From assembly GCA_031263725.1 (NCBI GenBank), contig JAISFF010000006.1:1-63152 (forward strand): a DNA stretch of 63,152 nt. The letters are read 5' to 3'. The notes below the pieces were generated by a model, which was not told the DNA's origin, searched no databases, and was given only the letters and a program-made list of their open reading frames with translations. Made by a program: the position numbers and the translations under genes. The DNA is from Lysobacteraceae bacterium. GTDB lineage: Bacteria > Pseudomonadota > Gammaproteobacteria > Xanthomonadales > Xanthomonadaceae. Of the stretch, positions 37,089-46,208 are shown piece by piece. The first letter of the stretch is position 1. Each line of letters opens with the position of its first letter.

Positions 37089-38519
37089 TCATTGCCTGCG
37101 CCGCAGTTTGCTGTGCCGGTAGCCGTAGAAAACGTAGATCGCCAGACCGGCAGCGGTCCATATGCCCATCAGCATCCAGTTGTGCGCGGTCATCGTCGAC
37201 AGCAGCAGGATGCAGCCGCAGGCGCCAGCCAGGCAGATCAGCGGCGCGGCCGGCATCCGGAACGGACGCGGCAGATCGGGTCGTGTCCGGCGCAGGACAA
37301 GCACGCCGATGCACACGGAGGCGAAGGCGATCAGCGTGCCCATCGAGGTCAGCTCGCCGAGGATGTCCAGCGGAAAGAATGCGGCCAGCAGCGCGAGACT
37401 GATTCCGGTGATGACCGTATTGATGTGCGGCGTACGGTAACGCGGATGGATCCTGGCGAAGACCGGCGGCAGCAGGCCATCGTGGGCGATTATCATGAAG
37501 ATGCGCGGCTGCGCGAGGACGATGACCAGCACCACCGAGGACAGGCCGATCAGCGCGCCGATCTCGACCACGATGCGCAGCCAACCCAGGTCCGGGTGCG
37601 CGGCCACCGCGGTCACCACCGGTTCGTCGGTGCCGAGCAGGCGATAGGAAACCAGCCCGGTCATCACCGCGGCCATGCCGACGTACAGCAGGGTGCAGAT
37701 CAGCAGCGACAGGATCATGCTGATCGGCATGTCCTTTTGCGGTTTCACCGATTCCTGCGCGGCGACCGAAACCGCTTCGAAACCGATATAGGCGAAGAAC
37801 ACCATCGAGGCCCCGCGCAGCACGCCTTCCCAGCCGTATTTGCCGGGTGCCTCGTTGGCCGGAATGAAGGGCTGCCAGTTGCCGGGGTCGACATAGCGCC
37901 AGCCGACGAAGATCACCAGCAGGATCAGCGCGGTCTTCAGCACCACCATGGCCACGTTCACCGCCGACGATTTGCGGATGCCGGCATAGCACACGGCGGT
38001 CATCAGCACCACGATGGCGGCGGCTGGCAGGTTGGCGATGGCGCCGGTGGGCTTGAGCTTCGCATCCAACGGCGAGCTGACCAGTTGCGCCGGCAGGTGG
38101 ATGCCGGAATGTTCGAGAAAACTGAGGAAATAACCGGTCCAGCTCACCGCGACGGCGGAACCGGAGACGCCGTATTCCAGCACCAGCATCCAGCCGATGA
38201 ACCAGGCCGCCAGTTCGCCCATGGTGGCGTAGGTATACGAATAGGCGCTGCCGGAGACCGGCACCATGGCCGCGAACTCGGCATAGGCTAGGGCGCAGAA
38301 CCCGCAGCAGATCGCCGCCAGTACGAAGCTGAGCATGATCGCGGGTCCGGCGTGTTCGGCCGCCGCCTTGCCGGTGATGACGAAGATGCCGCCGCCGATC
38401 ACCGCACCGATGCCCAGCGCGGTGAGGCCCCAGGGGCCCAGGGCGCGGCGCAGGCCCAGAGCATCCGCTGCGCCGTGGCTGTCGCGGGGATTCTTGGTTG
38501 CCCAAAGCTGCTTGATCAT
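37089..38519 (-). CDS. APC-superfamily amino acid permease
   Basis: The 476-residue protein has about 12 membrane helices and the APC helix-1 motif [20 protein letters not shown], with [20 protein letters not shown] in helix 3 and [20 protein letters not shown] further on. It belongs to the cationic amino acid transporter group (TC 2.A.3.3). The substrate cannot be read from the sequence. It ends [12 protein letters not shown], nearly the same as the next gene, its paralogue. Confidence 0.88.
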   Translation of the reverse strand: MIKQLWATKNPRDSHGAADALGLRRALGPWGLTALGIGAVIGGGIFVITGKAAAEHAGPAIMLSFVLAAICCGFCALAYAEFAAMVPVSGSAYSYTYATMGELAAWFIGWMLVLEYGVSGSAVAVSWTGYFLSFLEHSGIHLPAQLVSSPLDAKLKPTGAIANLPAAAIVVLMTAVCYAGIRKSSAVNVAMVVLKTALILLVIFVGWRYVDPGNWQPFIPANEAPGKYGWEGVLRGASMVFFAYIGFEAVSVAAQESVKPQKDMPISMILSLLICTLLYVGMAAVMTGLVSYRLLGTDEPVVTAVAAHPDLGWLRIVVEIGALIGLSSVVLVIVLAQPRIFMIIAHDGLLPPVFARIHPRYRTPHINTVITGISLALLAAFFPLDILGELTSMGTLIAFASVCIGVLVLRRTRPDLPRPFRMPAAPLICLAGACGCILLLSTMTAHNWMLMGIWTAAGLAIYVFYGYRHSKLRRRQ

Positions 38520-38600
38520 GCAATTCCTTTCCGGTGCCGCGATGGACGGGCAGGTCTCAAACGTGAATATGGCGCTGCCCGCGGCGGTGCGCGGCGGTCG

Positions 38601-40097
38601 TCAGTTCTTCGATGCCCTGCGCAGCTTGCTGTGCCGGTAACCGTAGCAGGAATAAATGATGAAGCCGCAAACCGTCCAGCCCAGCATCAGATGCCAGTGC
38701 TCCTTGAAGGGCTGCCAGAACAGGTACAGGCAGACCGCCGCGCCAAGCGGCGCCACCAGTTTGGCGAACGGCACCCGGAACGGTCGCTCCAGATCGGGGC
38801 GGGTATAGCGCAGCACCACCACGCCGATGCAGACGGTGGCGAACGCCAGCAGCGTGCCCATCGAGACCAGGTCGCCGAGCACGCTCAACGGCATGAAACC
38901 CGACAGGATCGCGGAGATCACGCCGACGATGATCGTACCTTTGTAGGGAGTGTGGAAATTGCGGTGGACGGCGCTGAATATCCTGGGCATCAGGCCGTCC
39001 TTGGACATGCTGTAGAAGATGCGTGGCTGCGCCATCAGCATCACCAGGATCACCGAGCTGAGGCCGGCGATCGCGCCGATCTCGACCAGCGTTTTCAGCC
39101 AGCCCAGCGACGGGTAGGCTTCCAGCGCGGTCGCCACCGGCTTGGGGGTATTCAACTGCGTGTACGGCAGCAGCCCGGTCAGGACGAACGAGACCGCGAT
39201 GTAGATCACCGTGCAGATGACCAGCGAGCCGAGAATGCCGATCGGCATGTCGCGCTGCGGGTTCTTGGCCTCGCCCGCCGAAGTCGAGACCGCATCGAAA
39301 CCGATGTAGGAATAGAACACCACCGCCGCCGCGCGGATGATGCCCTCGGTGCCGTAGTGGCCGTGGCCATTGGCATCGATCACCCGTTCCGGGATGAACG
39401 GCTGCATGTAGTCCAGATTGATGTAGCGCACCGAGAAGGCGACGAACAGCACGATCACGGTGATCTTGATGGCGACGATGATCGCGTTGACGAAGGCCGA
39501 CTGGGTGATGCCGACATAGCACAGGCCGCTGATCAGGGCGATGATGATCACCGCCGGAAGATTGAGGATGGCGCCTTCCACATAGGTGATCTGCCCGCCC
39601 GTGGCGATGAAGGGTGCCGATGCCAGCATGGCCGGCAATGACAAGCCCATCGAATCGAGCAGGCTGTTCATGTAGCCCGACCAGCTGACCGCGACGCTGG
39701 CCGAGGCGAACAGGTATTCCAGCACCAGGTTCCAGCCGATGAACCAGGCGACCACCTCGCCGAGGGTGGCATAGGAGTACGAATAGGCGCTGCCGGAGAC
39801 AGGCAGCATCGCCGAGAACTCGGCGTAACACAGTCCGGCCAATGCACAGGCGAAACTGGCAATGACGTAGCTTAGGACCACGGCGGGGCCGGCATGGTCG
39901 GCCGCCGCGTGACCGCTGAGGACGAAGATACCCGCGCCGATCATGGCGCCGACGCCCAGCAGCATCAGCTGGCGCGCGGTCAGGGTACGTTTCAGGGTGG
40001 CTTCGCCATCCAGGCTGCCTTCGAAAGGCTCTCCCGCGTCGATATGCCCAGCGGGCTCGACAGGTTTGACTTTGAACAGTTCTTTGAGTTTGAGCAT
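38601..40097 (-). CDS. APC-superfamily amino acid permease (paralogue)
   Basis: The 498-residue protein is a second cationic-amino-acid-transporter-type permease with GVGAMIGAGIFVLSGHAAAD in helix 1 and [20 protein letters not shown] in helix 3, and an N-terminal cytoplasmic extension of about 40 residues. It shares long blocks with the downstream permease, for example FYSYIGFDAV against [10 protein letters not shown], and the end [10 protein letters not shown], so the two arose by an old duplication. The start at 40097 gives MLKLKELFKVK; the longer open frame upstream is Arg-rich and not coding. Confidence 0.88.
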   Translation of the reverse strand: MLKLKELFKVKPVEPAGHIDAGEPFEGSLDGEATLKRTLTARQLMLLGVGAMIGAGIFVLSGHAAADHAGPAVVLSYVIASFACALAGLCYAEFSAMLPVSGSAYSYSYATLGEVVAWFIGWNLVLEYLFASASVAVSWSGYMNSLLDSMGLSLPAMLASAPFIATGGQITYVEGAILNLPAVIIIALISGLCYVGITQSAFVNAIIVAIKITVIVLFVAFSVRYINLDYMQPFIPERVIDANGHGHYGTEGIIRAAAVVFYSYIGFDAVSTSAGEAKNPQRDMPIGILGSLVICTVIYIAVSFVLTGLLPYTQLNTPKPVATALEAYPSLGWLKTLVEIGAIAGLSSVILVMLMAQPRIFYSMSKDGLMPRIFSAVHRNFHTPYKGTIIVGVISAILSGFMPLSVLGDLVSMGTLLAFATVCIGVVVLRYTRPDLERPFRVPFAKLVAPLGAAVCLYLFWQPFKEHWHLMLGWTVCGFIIYSCYGYRHSKLRRASKN

Positions 40098-40245
40098 TTG
40101 TGGTGGGTTCCGCTGGCCTGGTGTGCATCCGCGGCATGGTCTTTCGCGCGCACAAGGAGCTAACCTTAGCGAAAGCCGAACAGACTGCACAAGCCGGTAT
40201 TGGCCCATGCCATGCCGCCTTGCCCCCCGGACACAGGAACGCGCC

Positions 40246-40800
40246 ATGCCGACCAAGCACGATGGATACGATCTGGAGCGGCTGTTGCGGGACTACCGCG
40301 CACGCTGGCCGGAGGAAGCTGAACAGGCGGCGGAGTTCGAGGAACTGCGGGGCGACGGGGCGGATCCGTATGTGCGTGCGCGGCGGGTCGGGCATTTCAC
40401 CGGCTCGGCCTGGGTGGTGGACGCGGCTGGCCGGCGCGTGGTGTTGATGCATCACCGCAAGCTCGGCCGCTGGTTGCAGCCGGGCGGACACGCGGACGGC
40501 GATCCTGACCTGGCCCGCGTGGCATTGCGCGAGGCCGGAGAGGAAACCGGACTGCATGGCCTGACGGTGGAGGCCGCGACGATTTTCGATCTGGATCGGC
40601 ACTGGATTCCCGAGCGCGGGGAAGTGCCCGGACACTGGCATTACGACGTGCGGCACGTGGTCCGGGCGGGCGCCGATGCGACCCTGCGGATGAACGAGGA
40701 GTCGCTCGACCTGGCCTGGCGCGGGATCGATGCGCTGGTCGAGGCGGCGGATATCGATGCGTCGGTGCGGCGCATGGCGAGGAAATGGCTGCAACGCTGA
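40246..40800 (+). CDS. NUDIX hydrolase
   Basis: The 184-residue protein has a Nudix box GGHADGDPDLARVALREAGE followed by ETGL. The catalytic REAGEE part is intact; the first Glu of the consensus GX5E is a Pro here, a variant seen in a subgroup of the family. The substrate is unknown. It is divergent from the permeases and precedes the glycan cluster, but the promoter at 40827 separates it from that cluster. Confidence 0.85.
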   Translation: MPTKHDGYDLERLLRDYRARWPEEAEQAAEFEELRGDGADPYVRARRVGHFTGSAWVVDAAGRRVVLMHHRKLGRWLQPGGHADGDPDLARVALREAGEETGLHGLTVEAATIFDLDRHWIPERGEVPGHWHYDVRHVVRAGADATLRMNEESLDLAWRGIDALVEAADIDASVRRMARKWLQR

Positions 40801-40826
40801 TGCCGGCCAGTCGCGGCCCGCCGTCG

Positions 40827-40855
40827 TGTCAACGGATCAGAGGCTGCTGTATGAT
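40827..40855 (+). promoter_or_regulatory. Sigma-70 promoter for the glycan cluster
   Basis: TGTCAA (40827-40832) and TATGAT (40850-40855) are separated by exactly 17 bp. The -10 has five of six consensus bases and the -35 three. Transcription would start near 40862, leaving a leader of about 200 bases before the first gene; the leader contains no convincing ORF. Confidence 0.6.
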
Positions 40856-41064
40856 AACGGGCACGGAAATCGTGACATGTGTAATGGAGTCTGTCGTCGG
40901 TCGAATGTTCGGGCCGTGTGTCTTTTCCGAACCGATCGGCGTCGCGATGTCGATGCGTACCTGTCCCAGGTCCGGCACAGCAGGAAGCCATTCCGCGGCC
41001 CCGCGCGATTTTGGCATGAGCGGCTGGTTGCATGCAGGCGATTGATCTGGAGAGATTTAATTAC

Positions 41065-42042
41065 ATGACCCCCAAAATCGCGGTTGTCATCCCCAGTTAT
41101 CGGGTGCGTAGCCATATCCAGAGCGTCATCGGCAAGATCGGTCCGGAAGTGAGCCGGATCTATGTCGTCGACGATTGCTGTCCCGACCACTCCGGCGATT
41201 ATGTGGAGGAGCACTGCGGTGATCCGCGCATCGTGGTTCTCCGGCACGAGGAAAACCAGGGCGTCGGCGGCACCGTCATGACCGGATATCGGGCCGCGAT
41301 CGACGAAGGCATGGACATCATCGTGAAGATCGACGGCGACGACCAGATGGATCCACGCTTGATTCCGGACTTCGTGGCGCCGATCATCGCCGGCGAAGCG
41401 GATTACACCAAGGGCAACCGTTTCTTCGATCTCGAAAATATCCGCCAAATGCCGAAGATCCGCCTGTTCGGCAATGCCGCGCTGTCGTTCCTGACCAAGA
41501 TATCCTCCGGCTACTGGAACCTGTTCGATCCCACCAACGGTTACACCGCCATCCACGGCGATGTCGCCCGGTATCTTCCGCTCCGGAAAATCAGCCGGCG
41601 CTATTTCTTCGAGACCGACATGCTGTTCCGGCTCAATTCGCTGCGTGCCGTGGTGATGGACATCCCGATGGATGCCAAGTACGGCGAAGAGGTCAGCAAC
41701 CTGAAGGTATCGAAAGTGCTCGGTGAGTTCTTCTACAAGAATTCCCGGAATTTCTGCAAGCGGATCTTCTACAACTACTACCTGCGCGACATCTCCCTGG
41801 CTTCGATCGAATTGCCGGTCGGCCTGCTGCTGCTGATCTTCGGAGTCTGTTTCGGTCTGTATCACTGGTTGATCGCGATGTGGACGAATGTGGCGACGCC
41901 GGTGGGCACCGTGATGCTGTCCGCGCTTCCCGTGCTGATGGGGATACAACTGCTGCTGGGATTCGTCGGTTACGACATCGGCTCGGTTCCCGCGCGTACG
42001 CTGCACCGGAACGTGTGGCGCGCGGGCGTGGCGCGGCGTTAG
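41065..42042 (+). CDS. GT2 glycosyltransferase, polyprenyl-phosphate sugar synthase-like (GtrB/DPM type)
   Basis: The 325-residue protein starts MTPKIAVVIPSYRVRSHIQS and has the GT-A donor site with VVDDCCPDHSGDYVEEHC and the DxD-type IIVKIDGDDQMDP, then NGYTAIHGD. Two membrane helices at the C-terminus (about 255-275 and 290-310) are the layout of GtrB and dolichol-phosphate mannose synthases, which attach a sugar to a polyprenyl phosphate carrier on the cytoplasmic side. The sugar is not known. A start eleven codons upstream at 41032 is possible; GGAG lies before the one chosen. Confidence 0.87.
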   Translation: MTPKIAVVIPSYRVRSHIQSVIGKIGPEVSRIYVVDDCCPDHSGDYVEEHCGDPRIVVLRHEENQGVGGTVMTGYRAAIDEGMDIIVKIDGDDQMDPRLIPDFVAPIIAGEADYTKGNRFFDLENIRQMPKIRLFGNAALSFLTKISSGYWNLFDPTNGYTAIHGDVARYLPLRKISRRYFFETDMLFRLNSLRAVVMDIPMDAKYGEEVSNLKVSKVLGEFFYKNSRNFCKRIFYNYYLRDISLASIELPVGLLLLIFGVCFGLYHWLIAMWTNVATPVGTVMLSALPVLMGIQLLLGFVGYDIGSVPARTLHRNVWRAGVARR

Positions 42043-42053
42043 GAAGAGGAACG

Positions 42054-42845
42054 ATGAGCTGGCTTGCCGATCTGTTGCGGGACCCGGCGGTGGAGAGCCT
42101 GGATCTGGATGCATCCGACAGGCTGGACGCGCATGCTCGGATATTGGCGCGCAAGCGCATGCTGCGCGAGGTCTTCACCGAATTCCATGACGATTTCGAG
42201 CGACTGGACCGACGCTATCTGTCGGGAGACGGCCTGCGGCTGGAAATAGGCGCGGGCGTTGCGCCGATCCGCGACTCCTATCCGGACGTGCTGTCCACCG
42301 ACATCGTCGCAGGCCCCGGGCTGGACCGTACCCTTGATGCCGAGAACATGAATCTGGCGGACGGTTCGGTCAGGGTGATCTTCGGGCAGAACTGTTTCCA
42401 TCATTTTCCGCATCCCGACAGGTTCTTCGACGGTTTGGAGCGCGTGCTGGCCGCTGGCGGCGGAGCCATTCTGCTCGAGCCGTATCACGGGCCCTTCGCT
42501 GCTTTCACCTTCAAGCGCCTGTTCCATACCGAAGGCTACGACAAGGACTGTCCCTCCTGGGAAACGCCGGTGGTCGGGCCGATGAGCGGCGCGAACCAGG
42601 CACTGAGCTACATTGTGTTCAATCGCGATCGCCCATTGTTCGAGAGCCGGCATCCGCGCCTGAAGATCGTCCACCAGGAAACCTGCGGCAACTACATCGA
42701 ATACCTGCTCTCGGGCGGGCTGAATTTCCGCCAGCTGTGTCCGGATTGGGCCACGCCCCTGGTCGGCCTGAACCAGTGGCTGCTGTCACCCTTCAACCGG
42801 TGGCTGGCCCTGCACCACATCGTGGTGCTGCGCAAAGAGTCCTGA
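42054..42845 (+). CDS. Class I SAM-dependent methyltransferase
   Basis: The 263-residue protein has the SAM-binding pattern LRLEIGAGVAPIRDSYPDVL with the acidic residue STDIV, and VRVIFGQNCFHHFPHPDRFF then RVLAAGGGAILLEPYHGPF, a Methyltransf_11-type core. AGGAAGAGG precedes the ATG. Its stop overlaps the GtrA-like gene. In this setting it probably methylates a sugar or lipid intermediate; that is inference from position. Confidence 0.85.
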   Translation: MSWLADLLRDPAVESLDLDASDRLDAHARILARKRMLREVFTEFHDDFERLDRRYLSGDGLRLEIGAGVAPIRDSYPDVLSTDIVAGPGLDRTLDAENMNLADGSVRVIFGQNCFHHFPHPDRFFDGLERVLAAGGGAILLEPYHGPFAAFTFKRLFHTEGYDKDCPSWETPVVGPMSGANQALSYIVFNRDRPLFESRHPRLKIVHQETCGNYIEYLLSGGLNFRQLCPDWATPLVGLNQWLLSPFNRWLALHHIVVLRKES

Positions 42846-43261
42846 TGAGCTTCATCCGTTATCTGCTGGTGCAGGTCGCAGCCTATGCCATCGACATGGG
42901 CGGGTTTCTGCTTCTGTTCGGCCATCTGTCGGTGGGCCCGATCTATGCCAATGTGATGGGCAAGGTGGCGGCCGGGCTGTTCGCGTTCCTGGCGCATCGC
43001 AGCTTCACTTTTCGCGTGGAACGGAATGACAGGGAGCACCGCCAGGCGGTGAAATACTTCGTTCTTCTGGGAATCAACATGCCGTTGTCCTCCGTCTTGC
43101 TGGCATTGTTGATGCTTGTCATCCCGTATCCCGCCGTCGCCAAGTTCATTTCGGATGTGATGCTCGTGTTGTTGAACTTCTGGCTGAGCGGACAGTTCGT
43201 TTTCAGGCGTTCGCGCAAACACGATGGCACGGATGCTTCCGCTCGGGAGGAAATGCCGTGA
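42845..43261 (+). CDS. GtrA-like membrane protein
   Basis: The 138-residue protein has four membrane helices and the GtrA/DPMS-accessory pattern MSFIRYLLVQVAAYAIDMGG, NVMGKVAAGLFAFLAHRSFT and VLLNFWLSGQFVF. GtrA-type proteins are thought to flip polyprenyl-phosphate-linked sugars across the inner membrane. It overlaps the methyltransferase (TGATG) and the next gene (GTGA), so it is tightly coupled to both. Confidence 0.88.
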   Translation: MSFIRYLLVQVAAYAIDMGGFLLLFGHLSVGPIYANVMGKVAAGLFAFLAHRSFTFRVERNDREHRQAVKYFVLLGINMPLSSVLLALLMLVIPYPAVAKFISDVMLVLLNFWLSGQFVFRRSRKHDGTDASAREEMP

Positions 43262-44538
43262 AGCTGGCGATCACGGGCGCCAGCGGATACATCGGACAGC
43301 GCCTGGTCGTGGCGGCGACGGCGGGCGGGTTCGAGGTGCTTGCGCTCGGAAGACGGCCGCCGGAAGGCGATTGCATCGGCTGGCGTCGTTTCGATCTCGC
43401 CGACGAGGCTCCGGTGGATCTTCCGGCCGATGTCGGCAGCCTGGTCCATCTGGCGGCGACAACATCGACCACCGATGTGGATGTCGGGTCGGAGGTGCTC
43501 GCCGCCGAGCGTCTCATCGCCGCATGCCGGCGCATCGGAGCGCGGTTCGTGTTCGTGTCCAGCCAGACCGCGTGCGAGGATGCGCCCACGGCTTATGGAA
43601 AATCCAAGTGGCTGATCGAACGCAAGGTGCTTGCGGCGGGGGGGCTGGTCATACGGCCGGGACAGGTTTATGGCGGACCGGAGCGTGCATTGTTCGGCAC
43701 GTTGGTCGGCGCGGTGCGAAAACTGCCGGTCATTCCGGGGTTTCTTCCGGCGCCATGCATTCAGCCGGTGCATGTCGACGATCTGGCGACGGCCATTCTG
43801 GCGGCGGTCGGGAACGCGAATCTCCTTTCGAGGGTATTCGGTGTCGGTGCTGTGCAGCCGGTGTCCTTCACCTGTTTTCTCAGGACGCTCGCGCGCGCGC
43901 GGCTGCGTCGGACGAGGCCGGTCGTTCCCGTGCCGACGGTCCTGATCCGGCTGGCGATCCGGATGCTGGGGAAGGGGAGGGCGACCCGGCTTGGTCTGAA
44001 ACGTCTGCTGTCGTTGTTCGATCTGCCCGAAATGGACACCGCCGAAGACATGCGGACGTTCGGCATCACTTTGCGCCCCCTGTCGGTCGGCATGGCGCGT
44101 TCGGGAAACGGGACGCGTCGCTCGCTGCTGGAAGAAGGGCGGGTACTGCTCGGATACGTGTTGCGGGACGAGCCGGCCGCATCGCTGGTGCGTCGGTACG
44201 CGAGAAGCATCCAGCGGTTGCGGGCGGGAAACCCGCTCGGCTTGCCGCGCATCGCGCTGTATGCGCCCGTATGGCTGGCGGTGCTCGAAGGCGGTTCGCC
44301 GCAGCGCGCACCCGATGGCGGGGAGTACGCTTGGCGGCTGAATGCCGCCGTTGCGATAGCGGAGGCATCGCCGCAAGGCGCCAGGCGGTTCCTGCAGGTC
44401 GGAATGCCGGCCGGCTTCATCCGCAACGGGATCAGGCTGGCCTGGGCCGTATCCTGCGAGGCGGGCTGGCGCGTGCTGCGGTCATGCCTGGGGCCAGTGT
44501 TGCGCTTGCGCCTGCGCGGCACGAGGCGGTGGAAATGA
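43258..44538 (+). CDS. Extended SDR (NAD-dependent epimerase/dehydratase) with long C-terminal extension
   Basis: The 426-residue protein starts VKLAITGASGYIGQRLVVAA at a GTG and has the active-site tyrosine and lysine in TAYGKSKWLIERK with Ser/Thr in VSSQTAC, so residues 1-290 or so form an extended short-chain dehydrogenase. About 130 further residues (helical, with LPRIALYAPVWLAVLEGGSP) do not belong to the standard fold. It could oxidise, reduce or epimerise a sugar nucleotide or a lipid-linked sugar. Start and stop both overlap neighbours (GTGA and ATGA). Confidence 0.82.
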   Translation: MKLAITGASGYIGQRLVVAATAGGFEVLALGRRPPEGDCIGWRRFDLADEAPVDLPADVGSLVHLAATTSTTDVDVGSEVLAAERLIAACRRIGARFVFVSSQTACEDAPTAYGKSKWLIERKVLAAGGLVIRPGQVYGGPERALFGTLVGAVRKLPVIPGFLPAPCIQPVHVDDLATAILAAVGNANLLSRVFGVGAVQPVSFTCFLRTLARARLRRTRPVVPVPTVLIRLAIRMLGKGRATRLGLKRLLSLFDLPEMDTAEDMRTFGITLRPLSVGMARSGNGTRRSLLEEGRVLLGYVLRDEPAASLVRRYARSIQRLRAGNPLGLPRIALYAPVWLAVLEGGSPQRAPDGGEYAWRLNAAVAIAEASPQGARRFLQVGMPAGFIRNGIRLAWAVSCEAGWRVLRSCLGPVLRLRLRGTRRWK

Positions 44539-46124
44539 GCGCCGATTTCGATGTGATTATCTTGGGTAGCGGCCCTGCGGGTGTCTCGGCTGCTTTCCCC
44601 CTGTTGCAGGCAGGACTGCGGGTGCTGATGGTGGATGGCGGCCAGCATGTGCAAAACGTGCTTCCGCAAGACGCCTATCTGGCGGCGCGGGCCGGGGATG
44701 CGCACCAGGCCGACTGGATGCTGGGACGCGATTTCCATGCGTTGCGCAATGCGGATGCCCTGTCGCCGAAAATGCGCGTACCGATTCATTCCTATGTGTT
44801 CGAGGGGTTCGCGGCCGGAAATCGCATACAGGCCGAGAACTTCATCGCGGTAGGGTCGATGGCGCAAGGCGGCCTGTCCAATGCGTGGGGTTGCGGCGTG
44901 GCCCGGCTGTCCGACGAGGAAATGCATGCCTTTCCCTTTCCGCGCGAGGAACTGGATGTTTCCTATGCAACGGTGTTGCGGCGCATCGGAATCAGCGGTG
45001 CCGAAACGGACGACGACATGACGGACTATTTCGGCGTGGACGAGTGGGCGCAGCCGGCGGTCGAGATGGATGGCCTGCAATCGCGCCTGCTGAGGCGATA
45101 CAGGTCGGCGCGAAAATCGCTGCTGGCCAGTGGGCTGAGGATGGGGCGGTCCCGGGTCGCCGTGCTGACCCGGGACATGGGCAGCCGCCAGGCCTGCAAT
45201 CTTTCGGGAACATGCCTGTGGGGTTGCCGGCGCAGGGCGTTGTATTCGGCGGTCGAGGATCTGGCTTTGCTGAAGACGCATCCCGATTTTCACTATCGCC
45301 CAGGATTCGTGGTCGACGAGGTGGGGGAAGACGATGCCGTGGCCAGCATCAGTGGCAGTGACCGCAGCAGCCGGAGCCGCATCACCGCGAAACGGGTAGT
45401 GCTGGCGGCGGGAACGCTTGCCACCACGAGACTGGCGCTGAAGGCTATTCGTCATGAACAGCCCGTATCAATGCAATCCTGTCCCACTGCGGCTTTTCTT
45501 CTGTGGGCGCCGGAATCGCTGGGCAGGCGTCGTGGAAACGAGTACGGTCTGGGACAGATCGCATTTGCGCTGTCGCTGGGCGATGCGACGGGCTTCGGAT
45601 CGCTGTTCAGCACGACCGGTATTCCGATGACGGAGTTCGTCCGCTACATGCCGTTGTGCAAACGTTACGGAGTCGATGTGCTGGCATCGTTGCTGAGTTC
45701 CTGTGCGGTAGGCAACCTGTTTCTGCCAGGGCGCCTGACCAGGGCGTCCCTATCGCTGGGCACGGGAGACGAACTCCGCGTGGAGGGCGAATACCGGGAA
45801 GAACTGATGCCCTTGATGGAGGAAGCAAGAAGACGGTTGAGGAACGGTTTTCTCAGACTGGGCGCGGTGCTGCTTCCAATGAGCTTCACCGTTGGACGTC
45901 CCGGTGGAGATATCCATTACGCTTGTTCCCTGCCGATGAAAGAACGTCCCGTTCCCGGCGAGACCTCGGCCGACGGAAGGCTGGCCGGGCTCAGGCGGGT
46001 ACATGTCGTGGATGGCGCCGCATTGCCGGTGCTGCCAGCGAAGTCGCACACGTTGACCCTGATGGCGAATGCGGATCGCATCGGTGGAATGCTGGCGACG
46101 AGGCTGAGGCTCTCGGGCGCATGA
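44535..46124 (+). CDS. GMC-family FAD-dependent oxidoreductase
   Basis: The 529-residue protein begins with an FAD-binding site, VIILGSGPAGVSAAFPLLQA, has the cysteine-containing CNLSGTCLWGCRRRALYSA region seen in bacterial GMC enzymes, and the C-terminal RVHVVDGAALPVLPAKSHTL then TLMANADRIGG with the catalytic-site histidine region. GMC enzymes oxidise alcohol groups of sugars, sterols or choline. No signal peptide is seen, so it acts in the cytoplasm. ATGA overlap with the SDR suggests they act in sequence. Confidence 0.83.
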   Translation: MSADFDVIILGSGPAGVSAAFPLLQAGLRVLMVDGGQHVQNVLPQDAYLAARAGDAHQADWMLGRDFHALRNADALSPKMRVPIHSYVFEGFAAGNRIQAENFIAVGSMAQGGLSNAWGCGVARLSDEEMHAFPFPREELDVSYATVLRRIGISGAETDDDMTDYFGVDEWAQPAVEMDGLQSRLLRRYRSARKSLLASGLRMGRSRVAVLTRDMGSRQACNLSGTCLWGCRRRALYSAVEDLALLKTHPDFHYRPGFVVDEVGEDDAVASISGSDRSSRSRITAKRVVLAAGTLATTRLALKAIRHEQPVSMQSCPTAAFLLWAPESLGRRRGNEYGLGQIAFALSLGDATGFGSLFSTTGIPMTEFVRYMPLCKRYGVDVLASLLSSCAVGNLFLPGRLTRASLSLGTGDELRVEGEYREELMPLMEEARRRLRNGFLRLGAVLLPMSFTVGRPGGDIHYACSLPMKERPVPGETSADGRLAGLRRVHVVDGAALPVLPAKSHTLTLMANADRIGGMLATRLRLSGA

Positions 46125-46208
46125 TTGGCGGGATTGTGGCGCCGCCCGCGCCTTCGTAACCTCGACCCCGTATCACCGGGTTTACCTTTGTTGATGATGG
46201 AGTAGTGC

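Noticed and set aside
40785-41045. 86-codon plus-strand frame upstream of the GT2 gene
   Set aside because: It overlaps the end of the NUDIX gene and the promoter, and its composition is that of a shadow frame.
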